A stretch of 64,000 nt of DNA, taken from contig JBEBYL010000008.1 in assembly GCA_040391135.1 (NCBI GenBank), positions 101,222 through 165,221 of the forward strand, read 5' to 3'. Source of the stretch: G025836975 sp040391135. Its GTDB lineage: Bacteria; Pseudomonadota; Gammaproteobacteria; Burkholderiales; Burkholderiaceae_B. The notes beneath the pieces are model-generated. The model had not been told where the DNA came from, did not search any database, and worked only from the letters and a program-made list of their open reading frames with translations. A program made the position numbers and the translations under genes. This document shows, piece after piece, positions 1-9,063 of the stretch; within the stretch, counting starts at the first letter, position 1, and the number at the start of each line of letters is the position of its first letter.

Positions 1-586
1 GGACCTGAACGCTGCCCCAGTCCGGCTGGCCGGTTACCGGGCAGTTCGATTTCAGCAGTTCCGATACCAGTGTTTCGCTGGCGACTTCGCCGTTGGGCAG
101 GCAGCGCAGCAGCCCAGGCGCGGGTTCGTAGGCGGTGATTTCAATGTCGGCGCCGTCGATGTTCACGCCCTCCAGGGCGTGGCAGCTTAGCCGGTCGGCC
201 TGTCCCAATTCATTCAGTGTGATCTGAACCGGCGCGCCTGCGGCTTGGCTCAGGTCGCGCGTCATGATGTCGCGCACGGCCTGGGCATTATCGAAACGTT
301 CTTCATTGAAGGAGTTCAGGTAAAGCTTGAACGACTTCGATTCGACCAGCATGGGGCTTTCCTGCGGAAAGACGAAGCGGGCCAGGGCGGCCGTGGGCTT
401 GCCTTTTTGATTCAGCCACGAGACTTCATAGGCGTTCCATATATCGGCGCCGTACCAGGGGCCGGGAATTTCCAGCGAACGCCGGTTGGCGGCTCGGTCG
501 ATGGGAAACAGAAGGCCGGGATCATAGGAATCGGGGTAGGACACGTCCTGGCCCAGGGGCGCTTGGACTGAGGAAGGATTTTGCAT
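1..586 (-). CDS. queF: NADPH-dependent 7-cyano-7-deazaguanine reductase QueF, 3' end cut by window edge
   Basis: QueF reduces preQ0 to preQ1 in queuosine biosynthesis in the cytoplasm. The reading frame was translated from the minus strand: it begins MQNPSSVQAPLGQ at 586 and stays open for 195 codons to the window edge. It contains the QueF signature ESKSFKLYLNSFN near residue 94 and the segment SNCPVTGQPDWGSVQ near the visible end, which holds the active-site cysteine (thioimide-forming Cys in the family). The long N-terminal half before the ESKSFK motif indicates the two-domain E. coli-type enzyme rather than the short B. subtilis type. The gene diverges from aceA. A second queuosine gene, queH, lies about 20 kb away. 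The C-terminal part is missing only because the window ends. Confidence 0.95.
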   Translation of the reverse strand, partial: MQNPSSVQAPLGQDVSYPDSYDPGLLFPIDRAANRRSLEIPGPWYGADIWNAYEVSWLNQKGKPTAALARFVFPQESPMLVESKSFKLYLNSFNEERFDNAQAVRDIMTRDLSQAAGAPVQITLNELGQADRLSCHALEGVNIDGADIEITAYEPAPGLLRCLPNGEVASETLVSELLKSNCPVTGQPDWGSVQV

Positions 587-914
587 TGCGGCTGATCAAG
601 GGTCGTGACATCGCTGGAAAAGCGGCGTCGAGTTCAGGGACTGCCCCTATTGTACCCTTGGCCGCTGGTATTCCCGCATTGTGAAAAATGAATCCCGGCT
701 TATGAAAAATACATGCTGCGCTGCATGATTTCATGTTTCATACGGGAAAATAACATTTCGCATTAAGAAATAAAAAACATAAGCCATTGTATTTAAAGTT
801 GAATATTTTTTGTCTTATATAAGACATAAGTGTAGTTTGCCATGCAGCAAGGGCGTAGACTTTTCTCATCGATTTCATTCTTTTTTTCTTCTTTTTCACT
901 TCAAGGAAAACATC
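587..914. other. queF-aceA divergent intergenic region
   Basis: No gene is seen in these 328 bases. The right half is A+T-rich compared with the surrounding coding DNA and holds the 16-bp palindrome described separately. A TTGTCT/TAGTTT pair with about 17 bases between (from 810) could serve as the aceA promoter, overlapping the palindrome. The aceA ribosome binding site AAGGAAA lies just before position 910. No clear queF promoter could be picked. Confidence 0.6.
811..826. promoter_or_regulatory. 16-bp perfect palindrome, likely operator of aceA
   Basis: TGTCTTATATAAGACA reads the same on both strands. It lies about 90 bases before the aceA start codon and overlaps the best promoter candidate, so a protein bound here would be expected to control isocitrate lyase. 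Perfect palindromes of this kind with a short A+T centre are typical of GntR-family (FCD-type) regulators of central carbon metabolism. That identity is an inference, and no regulator gene is adjacent. Confidence 0.6.
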
Positions 915-2240
<1,326 letters not shown>

Positions 2241-2254
2241 CCGCCGCCTTGCCT

Positions 2255-2323
2255 GCAACCGGCCCGGGCGGGGGCCTGGCCGGTTGCGGGTGCCGGGCCT
2301 TTTGCGGCGCCTGCGGGCGCCGC
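2255..2323 (+). terminator. hairpin cluster after aceA, probable terminator
   Basis: A perfect 10-bp stem GCAACCGGCC/GGCCGGTTGC (2255-2264 with 2278-2287) overlaps an alternative stem GGCCCGG/CCGGGCC (2261-2267 with 2293-2299) that is followed by TTTT at 2300-2303. A third perfect 8-bp stem GCGGCGCC/GGCGCCGC lies at 2304-2323. The middle pairing with its T run is the best intrinsic-terminator form. Confidence 0.5.
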
Positions 2324-2346
2324 AATGCATGAGGGCAAGCGCAAAC

Positions 2347-2387
2347 TTGATTAATATCAATACGGTAAAGCCCGCCTTTGGTATAGT
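2347..2387 (+). promoter_or_regulatory. FNR box and -10 element upstream of the CcoI-like gene
   Basis: TTGATTAATATCAA (2347-2360) is an exact match to the FNR consensus TTGAT-N4-ATCAA. A -10 hexamer TATAGT sits at 2382-2387, the spacing of a class II FNR-activated promoter (site centred near -41). The implied transcription start falls at or just before the ATG at 2396, so the message would have almost no leader. The gene for the presumed regulator is at the far end of the same locus. Confidence 0.8.
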
Positions 2388-2395
2388 CTCTGGCC

Positions 2396-3391
2396 ATGCG
2401 CGCCTTTTCCATTTTTTCCACTCCCAACGGGCTTTCCGGCGACGATCGGCAAAAGCGGCGCCATATGCTTGCCCGCCTGGGCCTGGGGTGGCTGGCCATG
2501 ATGCAGGTCATGATGTTCGCCTTTCCGGGCTATTTGCGTTCCGAAAGCATGGCGCCGGACAATCTGCGATTGCTGGATGACGCCATTTTCATGATGAACT
2601 GGATCAGCCTTGTGCTGACGGTGCCCGTCATGCTGTATTGCGCCTGGCCCGTCTGGGGCGGTGCGGTGCGCATGCTGTTGCGCGGGCGGGTCGGCATGGA
2701 TGTGCCGGTTGCGCTGGGCATCGTCGCGGCATTCATCCCCAGCGCCCACGCCACGTGGGTCGGCCACGGCGAAGTCTATTTCGACTCCGTCACGATGTTC
2801 GTCGCTTTCCTGCTGACGGCCCGCTACCTGGAGCTTTGCGCGCGCCAGTCCGTCGGGGCGGGCGGGGCCCATCATCTTATCGAGCAGTTCCGCGCCGCGG
2901 TTTCCGTACGCGCCAATCAATTGGCCTTCTGGTTCGTGACCGTGCAAATAGCGCTGGCCTTTATCGTCGGGGCATTTTGGTATGTGTATGCGCCTGCGCA
3001 TGCGGTGGGCGTCATGGTGGCCTTGCTGGTCATGAGCTGCCCCTGCGCCATGGCGATGTCCGTGCCCACCGCCGTCGCGGCGGCCCATGCCAGCCTGTCC
3101 GCCATGCCCGATCGCGAAGACGGCGATGTGCTGCGCCTCATTCAGTCCGCGGGCATCGTTTCACGGCAAAATCTTTATGGCTCCGTGGCCTGGCACCTGT
3201 TGATGGTCCCCTTGGCCGCGGCGGGATGGGTGGCCCCCTGGTTGGCGGCCATCAGCATGCTACTGTCCTCGCTGGCGGTTGCGGCAAATTCGTGGCGCCT
3301 GTTCCGGCAACAGACCCGCCGGCCGCCGCTCACCGCCTGGGAGGGCGCGGCGGCGAGGGGGCTGGGGACGGTTGGCCTGGACAGGCCCTAA
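2396..3391 (+). CDS. ATPase-less CcoI-like copper P-type ATPase homologue
   Basis: The 331-residue protein matches the membrane part of CcoI, the P1B-type copper exporter that supplies copper for cbb3 oxidase assembly. It keeps the first four helices (MMQVMMFAF, then MDVPVALGI, then EVYFDSVTMF), the copper motif CPC at 215-217 followed by MSVPTA, and the last helix motif MLLSSLAVAANSWRL (288-302). All soluble domains are absent: no N-terminal metal-binding CxxC, only about 20 residues where the actuator domain should be (151-172), and about 30 where the DKTGT phosphorylation and nucleotide domains should be (229-258). The Tyr-Asn pair usual in the next-to-last helix reads Trp-His. It cannot hydrolyse ATP. 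The intact frame, the FNR promoter and ccoS four bases downstream argue against simple decay. A start at Met24 (2465) is also possible. Confidence 0.75.
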   Translation: MRAFSIFSTPNGLSGDDRQKRRHMLARLGLGWLAMMQVMMFAFPGYLRSESMAPDNLRLLDDAIFMMNWISLVLTVPVMLYCAWPVWGGAVRMLLRGRVGMDVPVALGIVAAFIPSAHATWVGHGEVYFDSVTMFVAFLLTARYLELCARQSVGAGGAHHLIEQFRAAVSVRANQLAFWFVTVQIALAFIVGAFWYVYAPAHAVGVMVALLVMSCPCAMAMSVPTAVAAAHASLSAMPDREDGDVLRLIQSAGIVSRQNLYGSVAWHLLMVPLAAAGWVAPWLAAISMLLSSLAVAANSWRLFRQQTRRPPLTAWEGAAARGLGTVGLDRP

Positions 3392-3394
3392 GCC

Positions 3395-3574
3395 ATGGAG
3401 GCCTCTTTATTCCTGCTGCTTCCGATCTCGCTGCTGCTGGTGATCGCCATCGGGGCGGCCTTCTGGTGGGCCATTTTTGCCGGCCAGTTCGACGACACGA
3501 ACGAAGCGGCGCAATCCATCCTGCTGGACGACGATAATCCCGATACGAAGCAGGTGGCCGGAAAAGATAGGTAG
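3395..3574 (+). CDS. ccoS: cbb3-type cytochrome oxidase assembly protein CcoS
   Basis: This small 59-residue protein has one N-terminal membrane helix (about 4-29) and the family motif FAGQFDD followed by an acidic stretch ending ILLDDD. CcoS is required for cofactor insertion into cbb3 oxidase, and in most proteobacteria its gene follows ccoI. Here it starts four bases after the stop of the CcoI-like gene and is probably co-transcribed with it, which supports reading that upstream gene as a CcoI derivative. Confidence 0.9.
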   Translation: MEASLFLLLPISLLLVIAIGAAFWWAIFAGQFDDTNEAAQSILLDDDNPDTKQVAGKDR

Positions 3575-3658
3575 CCGGATCGCGACACAGCGGTCCGAAT
3601 GTTTTTTATCGATTAAGTGTGGCGCGAAAACGTCAGAAGCGGCAGGACTGGACCCATC

Positions 3659-3672
3659 TTGATGCAAATCAA
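3659..3672 (+). promoter_or_regulatory. FNR box upstream of ccoNOQP
   Basis: TTGATGCAAATCAA is a perfect TTGAT-N4-ATCAA site 70 bases before the ccoN ATG. A class II arrangement would place transcription start near 3707. It fits oxygen-limited induction of the high-affinity oxidase by the FNR-type protein encoded at 9064-9792. No convincing -10 was identified. Confidence 0.85.
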
Positions 3673-3741
3673 AGAGGGCTTGGGCCTGCCGGGCCATCAT
3701 GCTGGCGTCTCGTATTGTTTTATTTGTTTTAGGGGAAGCTC

Positions 3742-5232
3742 ATGGGCACTTCCGATACTGTCGGAAATCAGGCTGAAACCTTCAACTATGGTGTCGTCAG
3801 GCAATTCACGATTGCCACCATAGTCTGGGGAGTGGTCGGCATGGCGGTCGGGGTACTGATCGCGGCGCAACTCATCTGGCCGGAACTCAATTTCAACACG
3901 CCGTGGCTAAGCTACGGCCGTCTGCGCCCATTGCACACGAACGGCGTGATTTTCGCCTTCGGCGGCAGCGCGCTGTTCGCCACGTCCTATTACGTGGTGC
4001 AGCGCACCTGTCAGGCGCGCCTGTTCAGCGACAAGCTGGCCGCGTTCACCTTCTGGGGCTGGCAGGCCGTGTTGGTGGGGGCGGTCATCACGCTGCCCAT
4101 GGGCTTTACCAGCACCAAGGAGTACGCCGAGCTTGAGTGGCCCCTGGACATTCTGATTGCCCTGGTCTGGATCGCCTACGCGGTGGTGTTCTTCGGCACC
4201 ATCGCCAAGCGCCGGGTCCGGCACATCTATGTGGCGAACTGGTTTTTTGGATCCTACATCCTGACCATCGCCGTCCTGCATATTTTCAATAATCTGGAAA
4301 TGCCCGTTTCGTGGTGGAAATCGTATTCCATCTATGGCGGCGTGCAGGATGCCATGGTGCAGTGGTGGTACGGCCATAACGCCGTGGGCTTCTTCCTGAC
4401 CACCAGCTTCCTGGGCATGATGTACTACTTCGTGCCCAAGCAGGCCGAACGCCCCATCTATTCCTATCGCCTGTCCATCGTCCACTTCTGGGCGCTGGCC
4501 TTCACTTATATGTGGGCGGGTCCGCATCATTTGCTGTACACCTCTTTGCCCGACTGGACCCAATCGTTGGGGATGGCCCTGTCGCTGATCCTGCTGGCGC
4601 CTTCCTGGGGCGGCATGATCAACGGCATCATGACGCTGTCGGGCGCCTGGCACAAGCTGCGCACCGACCCGATCCTGAAGTTCCTGGTCGTGGCCCTGTC
4701 CTTCTATGGCATGTCCACCTTCGAGGGCTCGATGATGTCCATCCGTACCGTCAATGCGCTGTCGCATTACACCGACTGGACAGTGGGCCACGTGCATTCG
4801 GGCGCGCTGGGCTGGGTTGCCATGATCACTTTCGGCTCCTTCTACTACATGATTCCGCGCCTGTACGGACGCAGTTCCATGGCCAGCATGAAGATGGTCG
4901 AGCTGCACTTCTGGCTGGCCACCTTGGGCGTGGTGCTGTACATCAGCTCCATGTGGATCGCCGGCGTCATGCAGGGCCTGATGTGGCGGGCAACCGGCGT
5001 CGATGGCACCCTGACCTACAGCTTCGTCGAAGCGGTCAAGGCCACCTATCCCTTTTATGTGATCCGCTTGCTGGGCGGCCTGTGCTTCCTGTCGGGCATG
5101 TGCCTGATGGCCTGGAACACCTGGATTACCGTCAAGGGCCAGCCCAAGCCGAATCCCGTTGTGTATAAGCGCAGTCCGGATCCTGTCGATCCCGCGCTGC
5201 TTGGTCCGGCATCCGCCACGGCCACGGCTTAA
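3742..5232 (+). CDS. ccoN: cytochrome c oxidase cbb3-type subunit I
   Basis: This is the catalytic subunit of the high-affinity cbb3 terminal oxidase in the inner membrane. The 496 residues form about twelve helices. By alignment with characterised cbb3 enzymes, the low-spin heme b ligands are His65 and His352, the heme b3 ligand is His350, the CuB ligands are His212, His262 and His263, and the cross-linked tyrosine is Tyr256. All are present. The start follows AGGGGAAG. It is the first gene of ccoNOQP, directly behind an FNR box. Nothing is unusual in sequence or length. Confidence 0.98.
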   Translation: MGTSDTVGNQAETFNYGVVRQFTIATIVWGVVGMAVGVLIAAQLIWPELNFNTPWLSYGRLRPLHTNGVIFAFGGSALFATSYYVVQRTCQARLFSDKLAAFTFWGWQAVLVGAVITLPMGFTSTKEYAELEWPLDILIALVWIAYAVVFFGTIAKRRVRHIYVANWFFGSYILTIAVLHIFNNLEMPVSWWKSYSIYGGVQDAMVQWWYGHNAVGFFLTTSFLGMMYYFVPKQAERPIYSYRLSIVHFWALAFTYMWAGPHHLLYTSLPDWTQSLGMALSLILLAPSWGGMINGIMTLSGAWHKLRTDPILKFLVVALSFYGMSTFEGSMMSIRTVNALSHYTDWTVGHVHSGALGWVAMITFGSFYYMIPRLYGRSSMASMKMVELHFWLATLGVVLYISSMWIAGVMQGLMWRATGVDGTLTYSFVEAVKATYPFYVIRLLGGLCFLSGMCLMAWNTWITVKGQPKPNPVVYKRSPDPVDPALLGPASATATA

Positions 5233-5243
5233 GGAGAACCGAC

Positions 5244-5900
5244 ATGAGCAAGAAAACTACCGGTTTTTCCCACAAGCTGATTGAAACCAACGTCGGCCTG
5301 CTCATCATCCTGAGCATATTGGTGATTTCATTCGCCGGCCTGGTGCAGATCGTTCCGCTGTTCTTCCAGCACTCCACGACCGTGCCGACGGCTGGCGTGC
5401 AGCCTTACGAGCCGCTCAATCTTATCGGCCGGGACGTCTACATACGTGAGGGCTGCGTGGGCTGCCATTCGCAGCAGATCCGCATGCTCAGTTCCGAGGT
5501 GCTGCGCTACGGGCCTTATTCGCTGGCGGGCGAGTCGACCTACGACTATCCCTTCCTGTGGGGCTCCAAGCGCACCGGGCCCGACCTGGCCCGGGTCGGC
5601 CAGCGGTATTCCGATGATTGGCATCGCGTGCACTTGCGCAATCCGCGCGACGTCGTGAAGGAATCCAATATGCCTGCCTACCCATGGCTGCAGCGCAACC
5701 GCATCGACCAGGAGAATGTCCAGGATCGCATGCGCGCGCTGCGCAAGGTGGGCGTGCCCTATACCGACGAGCAGATCCAGAAGGCGCCCGAGCAACTGAA
5801 GGGCAAGACCGAAGAAGACGCACTGGTGGCGTATCTGCAAGGCCTGGGCGTGGCCGGCCGAGAGGCGGCCGCCAAGGCGGTTTCAGAAGGAGCGCTGTGA
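5244..5900 (+). CDS. ccoO: cytochrome c oxidase cbb3-type subunit II
   Basis: CcoO is the membrane-anchored mono-heme cytochrome c subunit passing electrons to CcoN. The 218-residue protein has an N-terminal helix (about 16-40), the heme c motif CVGCH at 71-75 and the likely axial methionine in SNMPAYPWL (Met143). It follows a strong ribosome binding site AAGGAG, eleven bases after ccoN. Its TGA overlaps the ATG of ccoQ (TGATG), indicating translational coupling. Confidence 0.97.
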   Translation: MSKKTTGFSHKLIETNVGLLIILSILVISFAGLVQIVPLFFQHSTTVPTAGVQPYEPLNLIGRDVYIREGCVGCHSQQIRMLSSEVLRYGPYSLAGESTYDYPFLWGSKRTGPDLARVGQRYSDDWHRVHLRNPRDVVKESNMPAYPWLQRNRIDQENVQDRMRALRKVGVPYTDEQIQKAPEQLKGKTEEDALVAYLQGLGVAGREAAAKAVSEGAL

Positions 5901-6073
5901 TGGCTATTGTCAATGGAATTGCAACCGTCATTGCGATGCTGACCTTTCTGGGCATCGTATGGTGGGCTTACTCGCGCGGCCGGGCCGACGCGAACCGCGA
6001 AGCATCGCTTCTGCCTTTCGCCATGCCCGATGAACGCTTGACCGATAAAGACGCAGGGGGCTCCAATGAGTGA
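5900..6073 (+). CDS. ccoQ: cbb3-type oxidase subunit CcoQ (FixQ)
   Basis: This is a 57-residue single-helix protein (MAIVNGIATVIAMLTFLGIV at the N-terminus) with a short polar tail. CcoQ stabilises the assembled cbb3 complex. The identification rests on size, topology and its exact place between ccoO and ccoP. The start overlaps the ccoO stop by one base, and the end overlaps the ccoP start by eight bases. Confidence 0.93.
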   Translation: MAIVNGIATVIAMLTFLGIVWWAYSRGRADANREASLLPFAMPDERLTDKDAGGSNE

Positions 6074-6989
6074 TTTCGTCAGTGGCTTCTGGAGCTACTT
6101 CATCGCCATCATCTCCATCGGCGGGATCATTTTCTGTCTGTGGCTGCTATTCACCCAGCGAGCCTGGCTGAAGAAGACCGTTCCGCAGGTCGAAGATACG
6201 GGACACGTCTGGGATGGCGACCTGACCGAACTGAACACGCCCGTCCCGCGCTGGTGGACGGTGTTCTACGTGGGACTCTGCGTCATCGCCCTGGGCATGC
6301 TGTTTTTGTATCCCGGCCTGGGCAGCTACGAGGGCAGCCTGGGCTATACGGCGGCCAAGCAGGTCAAGGCTCAGCAAGAGGCCCTGAACGAGCAGATCCG
6401 GCCGGTATACGCCCGGTATAAGGAAATGTCTATCACCGAGGTTGCCCGCGATGACCAGGCGCGCGAGATCGGCCAGCGGCTGTTCCTGAACAACTGTGCG
6501 CAATGCCATGGTTCCGACGCCCGGGGCAGCGGCAATTTCCCCAACCTGGCCGATGGCGACTGGCTGTATGGCGGCGCGCCGGAGCAGATACTGCAAACCA
6601 TCACCAAGGGCCGGCATGGCATGATGCCGCCCTGGAAATCGCAGATCAAGCCGGCCGAGGCGGCCGACATCGCCCAGTATGTGCGTTCCCTGTCCGGCTT
6701 GGCCAGCGACCCGCTGCGTGTGGTGCCGGGCAAGCGCGGTTTCGAGACTTTCTGTGTTGCCTGCCACGGCGTTCAAGGCAAGGGCAACACCGCGGTGGGC
6801 GCGCCCAACCTGACCGACAACGTCTGGCTGTACGGCAGTTCAGAGGCCTCCATCGTGGAAACCATCCTGAACGGGCGCGAGAACCGCATGCCGGCTCAGG
6901 AAGGCATCCTGACCGAGGATCAGATCCGCATGCTTACCGCATGGGTATGGGGCTTGTCCAATCAGGGAATCAGTACAGCAGCAAAATAA
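6066..6989 (+). CDS. ccoP: cytochrome c oxidase cbb3-type subunit III, di-heme
   Basis: CcoP is the di-heme cytochrome c subunit that takes electrons from soluble cytochromes. The 307-residue protein has two N-terminal helices (about 8-30 and 63-82, the long form with FixP_N domain) and two heme c motifs, CAQCH at 144-148 and CVACH at 230-234, each followed by a downstream methionine segment (HGMMPPW and ENRMPAQ). It starts inside the last codons of ccoQ and ends the structural oxidase genes. Confidence 0.97.
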   Translation: MSDFVSGFWSYFIAIISIGGIIFCLWLLFTQRAWLKKTVPQVEDTGHVWDGDLTELNTPVPRWWTVFYVGLCVIALGMLFLYPGLGSYEGSLGYTAAKQVKAQQEALNEQIRPVYARYKEMSITEVARDDQAREIGQRLFLNNCAQCHGSDARGSGNFPNLADGDWLYGGAPEQILQTITKGRHGMMPPWKSQIKPAEAADIAQYVRSLSGLASDPLRVVPGKRGFETFCVACHGVQGKGNTAVGAPNLTDNVWLYGSSEASIVETILNGRENRMPAQEGILTEDQIRMLTAWVWGLSNQGISTAAK

Positions 6990-6998
6990 AGGCCACAC

Positions 6999-8495
6999 AT
7001 GAGCAGCGAACCACCTGTCAACCCCACGACGCAAGCGCCCGCGGCGCCCGCCTGGCAACCGCCGCGTGTATCGAAGGTTGGGGGTGGCGTTTCTCCGCAG
7101 GTCGAGAAGGCGCTTTCCGATGTGCGCAGCAAAATACACCCGCGCTCGGTGTCCGGCATCTTCGCGCGCTGGCGCATCGCCATGGTGTTCGTCACGCAAC
7201 TGATCTTCTACGGCCTGCCGTGGCTGCAATGGAATGGCCGGCAGGCCGTCCTGTTCGACCTGGCCGCGCGCAAGTTCTACATTTTCGGCATGGTGCTGTG
7301 GCCGCAGGACGTCATCTACCTTGCCGTCCTGCTGGTCATTTCGGCTTTCGCCTTGTTTCTGTTCACCGCGATGGCAGGGCGCCTGTTCTGCGGATACGCT
7401 TGCCCCCAGACGGTCTATACCGAGATTTTCATGTGGGTCGAGCGGCGCATAGAAGGCGACAGGCTGGCCCGCATCCGTCTGGACGAGCAGCCCTGGACAT
7501 GGCGCAAGATCCGACTGAAGGCCTCCAAGCACCTTATCTGGATACTGATAGCCTGGTGGACCGGGTCCACCTTCATTGGCTATTTTGCACCCATACGCGA
7601 GCTGGGCATGGGTTTGCTTACCTTGTCGCTCGGACCCTGGCAGTGGTTCTGGATGGTGTTCTATGCCTTTGCGACCTGGGGCAACGCCGGCTTCATGCGG
7701 GAAGCGGTCTGCAAGTACATGTGCCCCTATGCGCGCTTCCAGAGCGTGATGGTCGATGACGATACCTTCGTCGTCACCTATGATCACGCGCGCGGCGAGC
7801 CCAGGGGCGGTCGCTCGCGCCGTATCGACCATAAGGAAGCCGGGATGGGCGACTGCGTCGATTGCAGCCTTTGCGTGCAGGTTTGCCCCACCGGCATCGA
7901 CATCCGCGATGGCCTGCAGTATATGTGCATAGGATGCGGCGCCTGTGTCGACGCCTGCGATCAGGTCATGGAAAAAATGGATTATGCCAAAGGCCTTATC
8001 CGCTATACCTCCGGACGGGCCATTACCGACGGCCTGACGCAAAGCCAGGTCCACAAGCGCATGCTGCGTCCAAGGGTTCTGGCTTATTCACTGATACTGG
8101 GGCTGATCGTCATCGGATTCGCCGTGTCGCTGGCCACCCGCACAACCTTGCGTGTGGATGTCATTCGCGATCGGGGCGTGCTGGGCCGCGAGGTGGCCGG
8201 CGGCATGGTGGAGAACGTTTATCGCCTGCAGTTCATCAATACATCGGAATCGCCGCTCAGGCTTACCCTGAGCGCGACCGGCTTGCCCGAACTGTCCATC
8301 CTGACCGCCGATCAGGGTGCGACCGCCTTGAATGTCGATCCGGCATCGAACCGTCTGGTGCCTGTCGTGCTGCGGGTTCCAGCGGGCAAGGTAAGCCCGG
8401 GCCTGCACGACATAGATATTACGACGGTAGGCAAGTATGGCGACGGACGCGAAACCACCGTGGTCGAGCGTTCCAGCTTTTTTGTGCCAAAATGA
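6999..8495 (+). CDS. ccoG: cytochrome c oxidase accessory protein CcoG (RdxA/FixG polyferredoxin)
   Basis: CcoG is an inner-membrane iron-sulfur protein implicated in copper reduction and delivery for cbb3 maturation. The 498 residues show a polar N-terminus, several helices with the CGYACPQTVYTEIFMWVERRIEGD signature region, two adjacent [4Fe-4S] clusters (CVDCSLCVQVCP and CIGCGACVDACD near 287-320) and a C-terminal Ig-like IG_FixG domain. It lies nine bases after ccoP, in the usual order ccoNOQP-ccoG-ccoH. Confidence 0.96.
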   Translation: MSSEPPVNPTTQAPAAPAWQPPRVSKVGGGVSPQVEKALSDVRSKIHPRSVSGIFARWRIAMVFVTQLIFYGLPWLQWNGRQAVLFDLAARKFYIFGMVLWPQDVIYLAVLLVISAFALFLFTAMAGRLFCGYACPQTVYTEIFMWVERRIEGDRLARIRLDEQPWTWRKIRLKASKHLIWILIAWWTGSTFIGYFAPIRELGMGLLTLSLGPWQWFWMVFYAFATWGNAGFMREAVCKYMCPYARFQSVMVDDDTFVVTYDHARGEPRGGRSRRIDHKEAGMGDCVDCSLCVQVCPTGIDIRDGLQYMCIGCGACVDACDQVMEKMDYAKGLIRYTSGRAITDGLTQSQVHKRMLRPRVLAYSLILGLIVIGFAVSLATRTTLRVDVIRDRGVLGREVAGGMVENVYRLQFINTSESPLRLTLSATGLPELSILTADQGATALNVDPASNRLVPVVLRVPAGKVSPGLHDIDITTVGKYGDGRETTVVERSSFFVPK

Positions 8496-8512
8496 TTTCA
8501 GGAGGTATCCCC

Positions 8513-8749
8513 ATGTCCGACATGCAGCGCAACAGTGCGACCGAACCGGAAAGCGGCAAGCCGTGGTGGCGCGAACCCTGGCCCTGGATACTCATGGCCG
8601 GCCCGGCCGCGGCCATCGTCGGTTGCATCATCACCATTGTGCTGGCGGTGCAGAATTTCGGGGATCAGGCGATTACCGATGGGGGCGTCAAGCGCGGCCT
8701 GGTGGTAAGCAAGCAGGTACAGGCTCCGCCGCCGTCCGAAAAGCCCTAG
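8513..8749 (+). CDS. ccoH: FixH/CcoH-like assembly protein, short form
   Basis: This 78-residue protein has a proline/tryptophan-rich segment (WWREPWPWILM) leading into one membrane helix (about 24-46). That N-terminus, and its place after ccoG, is typical of CcoH/FixH, which helps mature the cbb3 complex. The family is usually about 150-170 residues with a periplasmic domain. Here only about 30 residues follow the helix, so it is a short form. The start follows a perfect AGGAGGT site. The name depends partly on context. Confidence 0.75.
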   Translation: MSDMQRNSATEPESGKPWWREPWPWILMAGPAAAIVGCIITIVLAVQNFGDQAITDGGVKRGLVVSKQVQAPPPSEKP

Positions 8750-8778
8750 ACAATCAAAAATACGAAAGGAGACTTGTT

Positions 8779-9033
8779 ATGCGTTGGCGTTCACTGATGT
8801 GGATTTTATGGCCCTCGTTCCTGGTCGGCGCGGCCACCAGTGCAACCGTGTTCGCCATGGTCGATCCGCTGGATATCGCTTTTTTCGGCTATATGGAAGC
8901 CAGCCGCCAGGAAGTGTATGCGGGCGGGTTTTTTCTATTCTGGCTGATGGCCGCCTTGTCCAGCGCCTTGAGCCTGCATCTGGCGCCTCGTGGCCGCTTG
9001 TTTGACGAGTTTGGCGACCCCATCGAGCAATAG
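8779..9033 (+). CDS. small two-helix membrane protein in the cbb3 locus, unknown function
   Basis: This 84-residue protein follows an AAAGGAG site 29 bases after ccoH. It has two predicted membrane helices (about 5-26 and 47-64) and a short charged tail ending FDEFGDPIEQ. I do not recognise a named family. Position at the end of the oxidase and assembly genes, on the same strand, suggests co-transcription and a role in oxidase biogenesis or function, which is inference only. Confidence 0.75.
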   Translation: MRWRSLMWILWPSFLVGAATSATVFAMVDPLDIAFFGYMEASRQEVYAGGFFLFWLMAALSSALSLHLAPRGRLFDEFGDPIEQ

Positions 9034-9063
9034 GGCTGCGGCCGGGGCAAGCCGATTGCGGAT

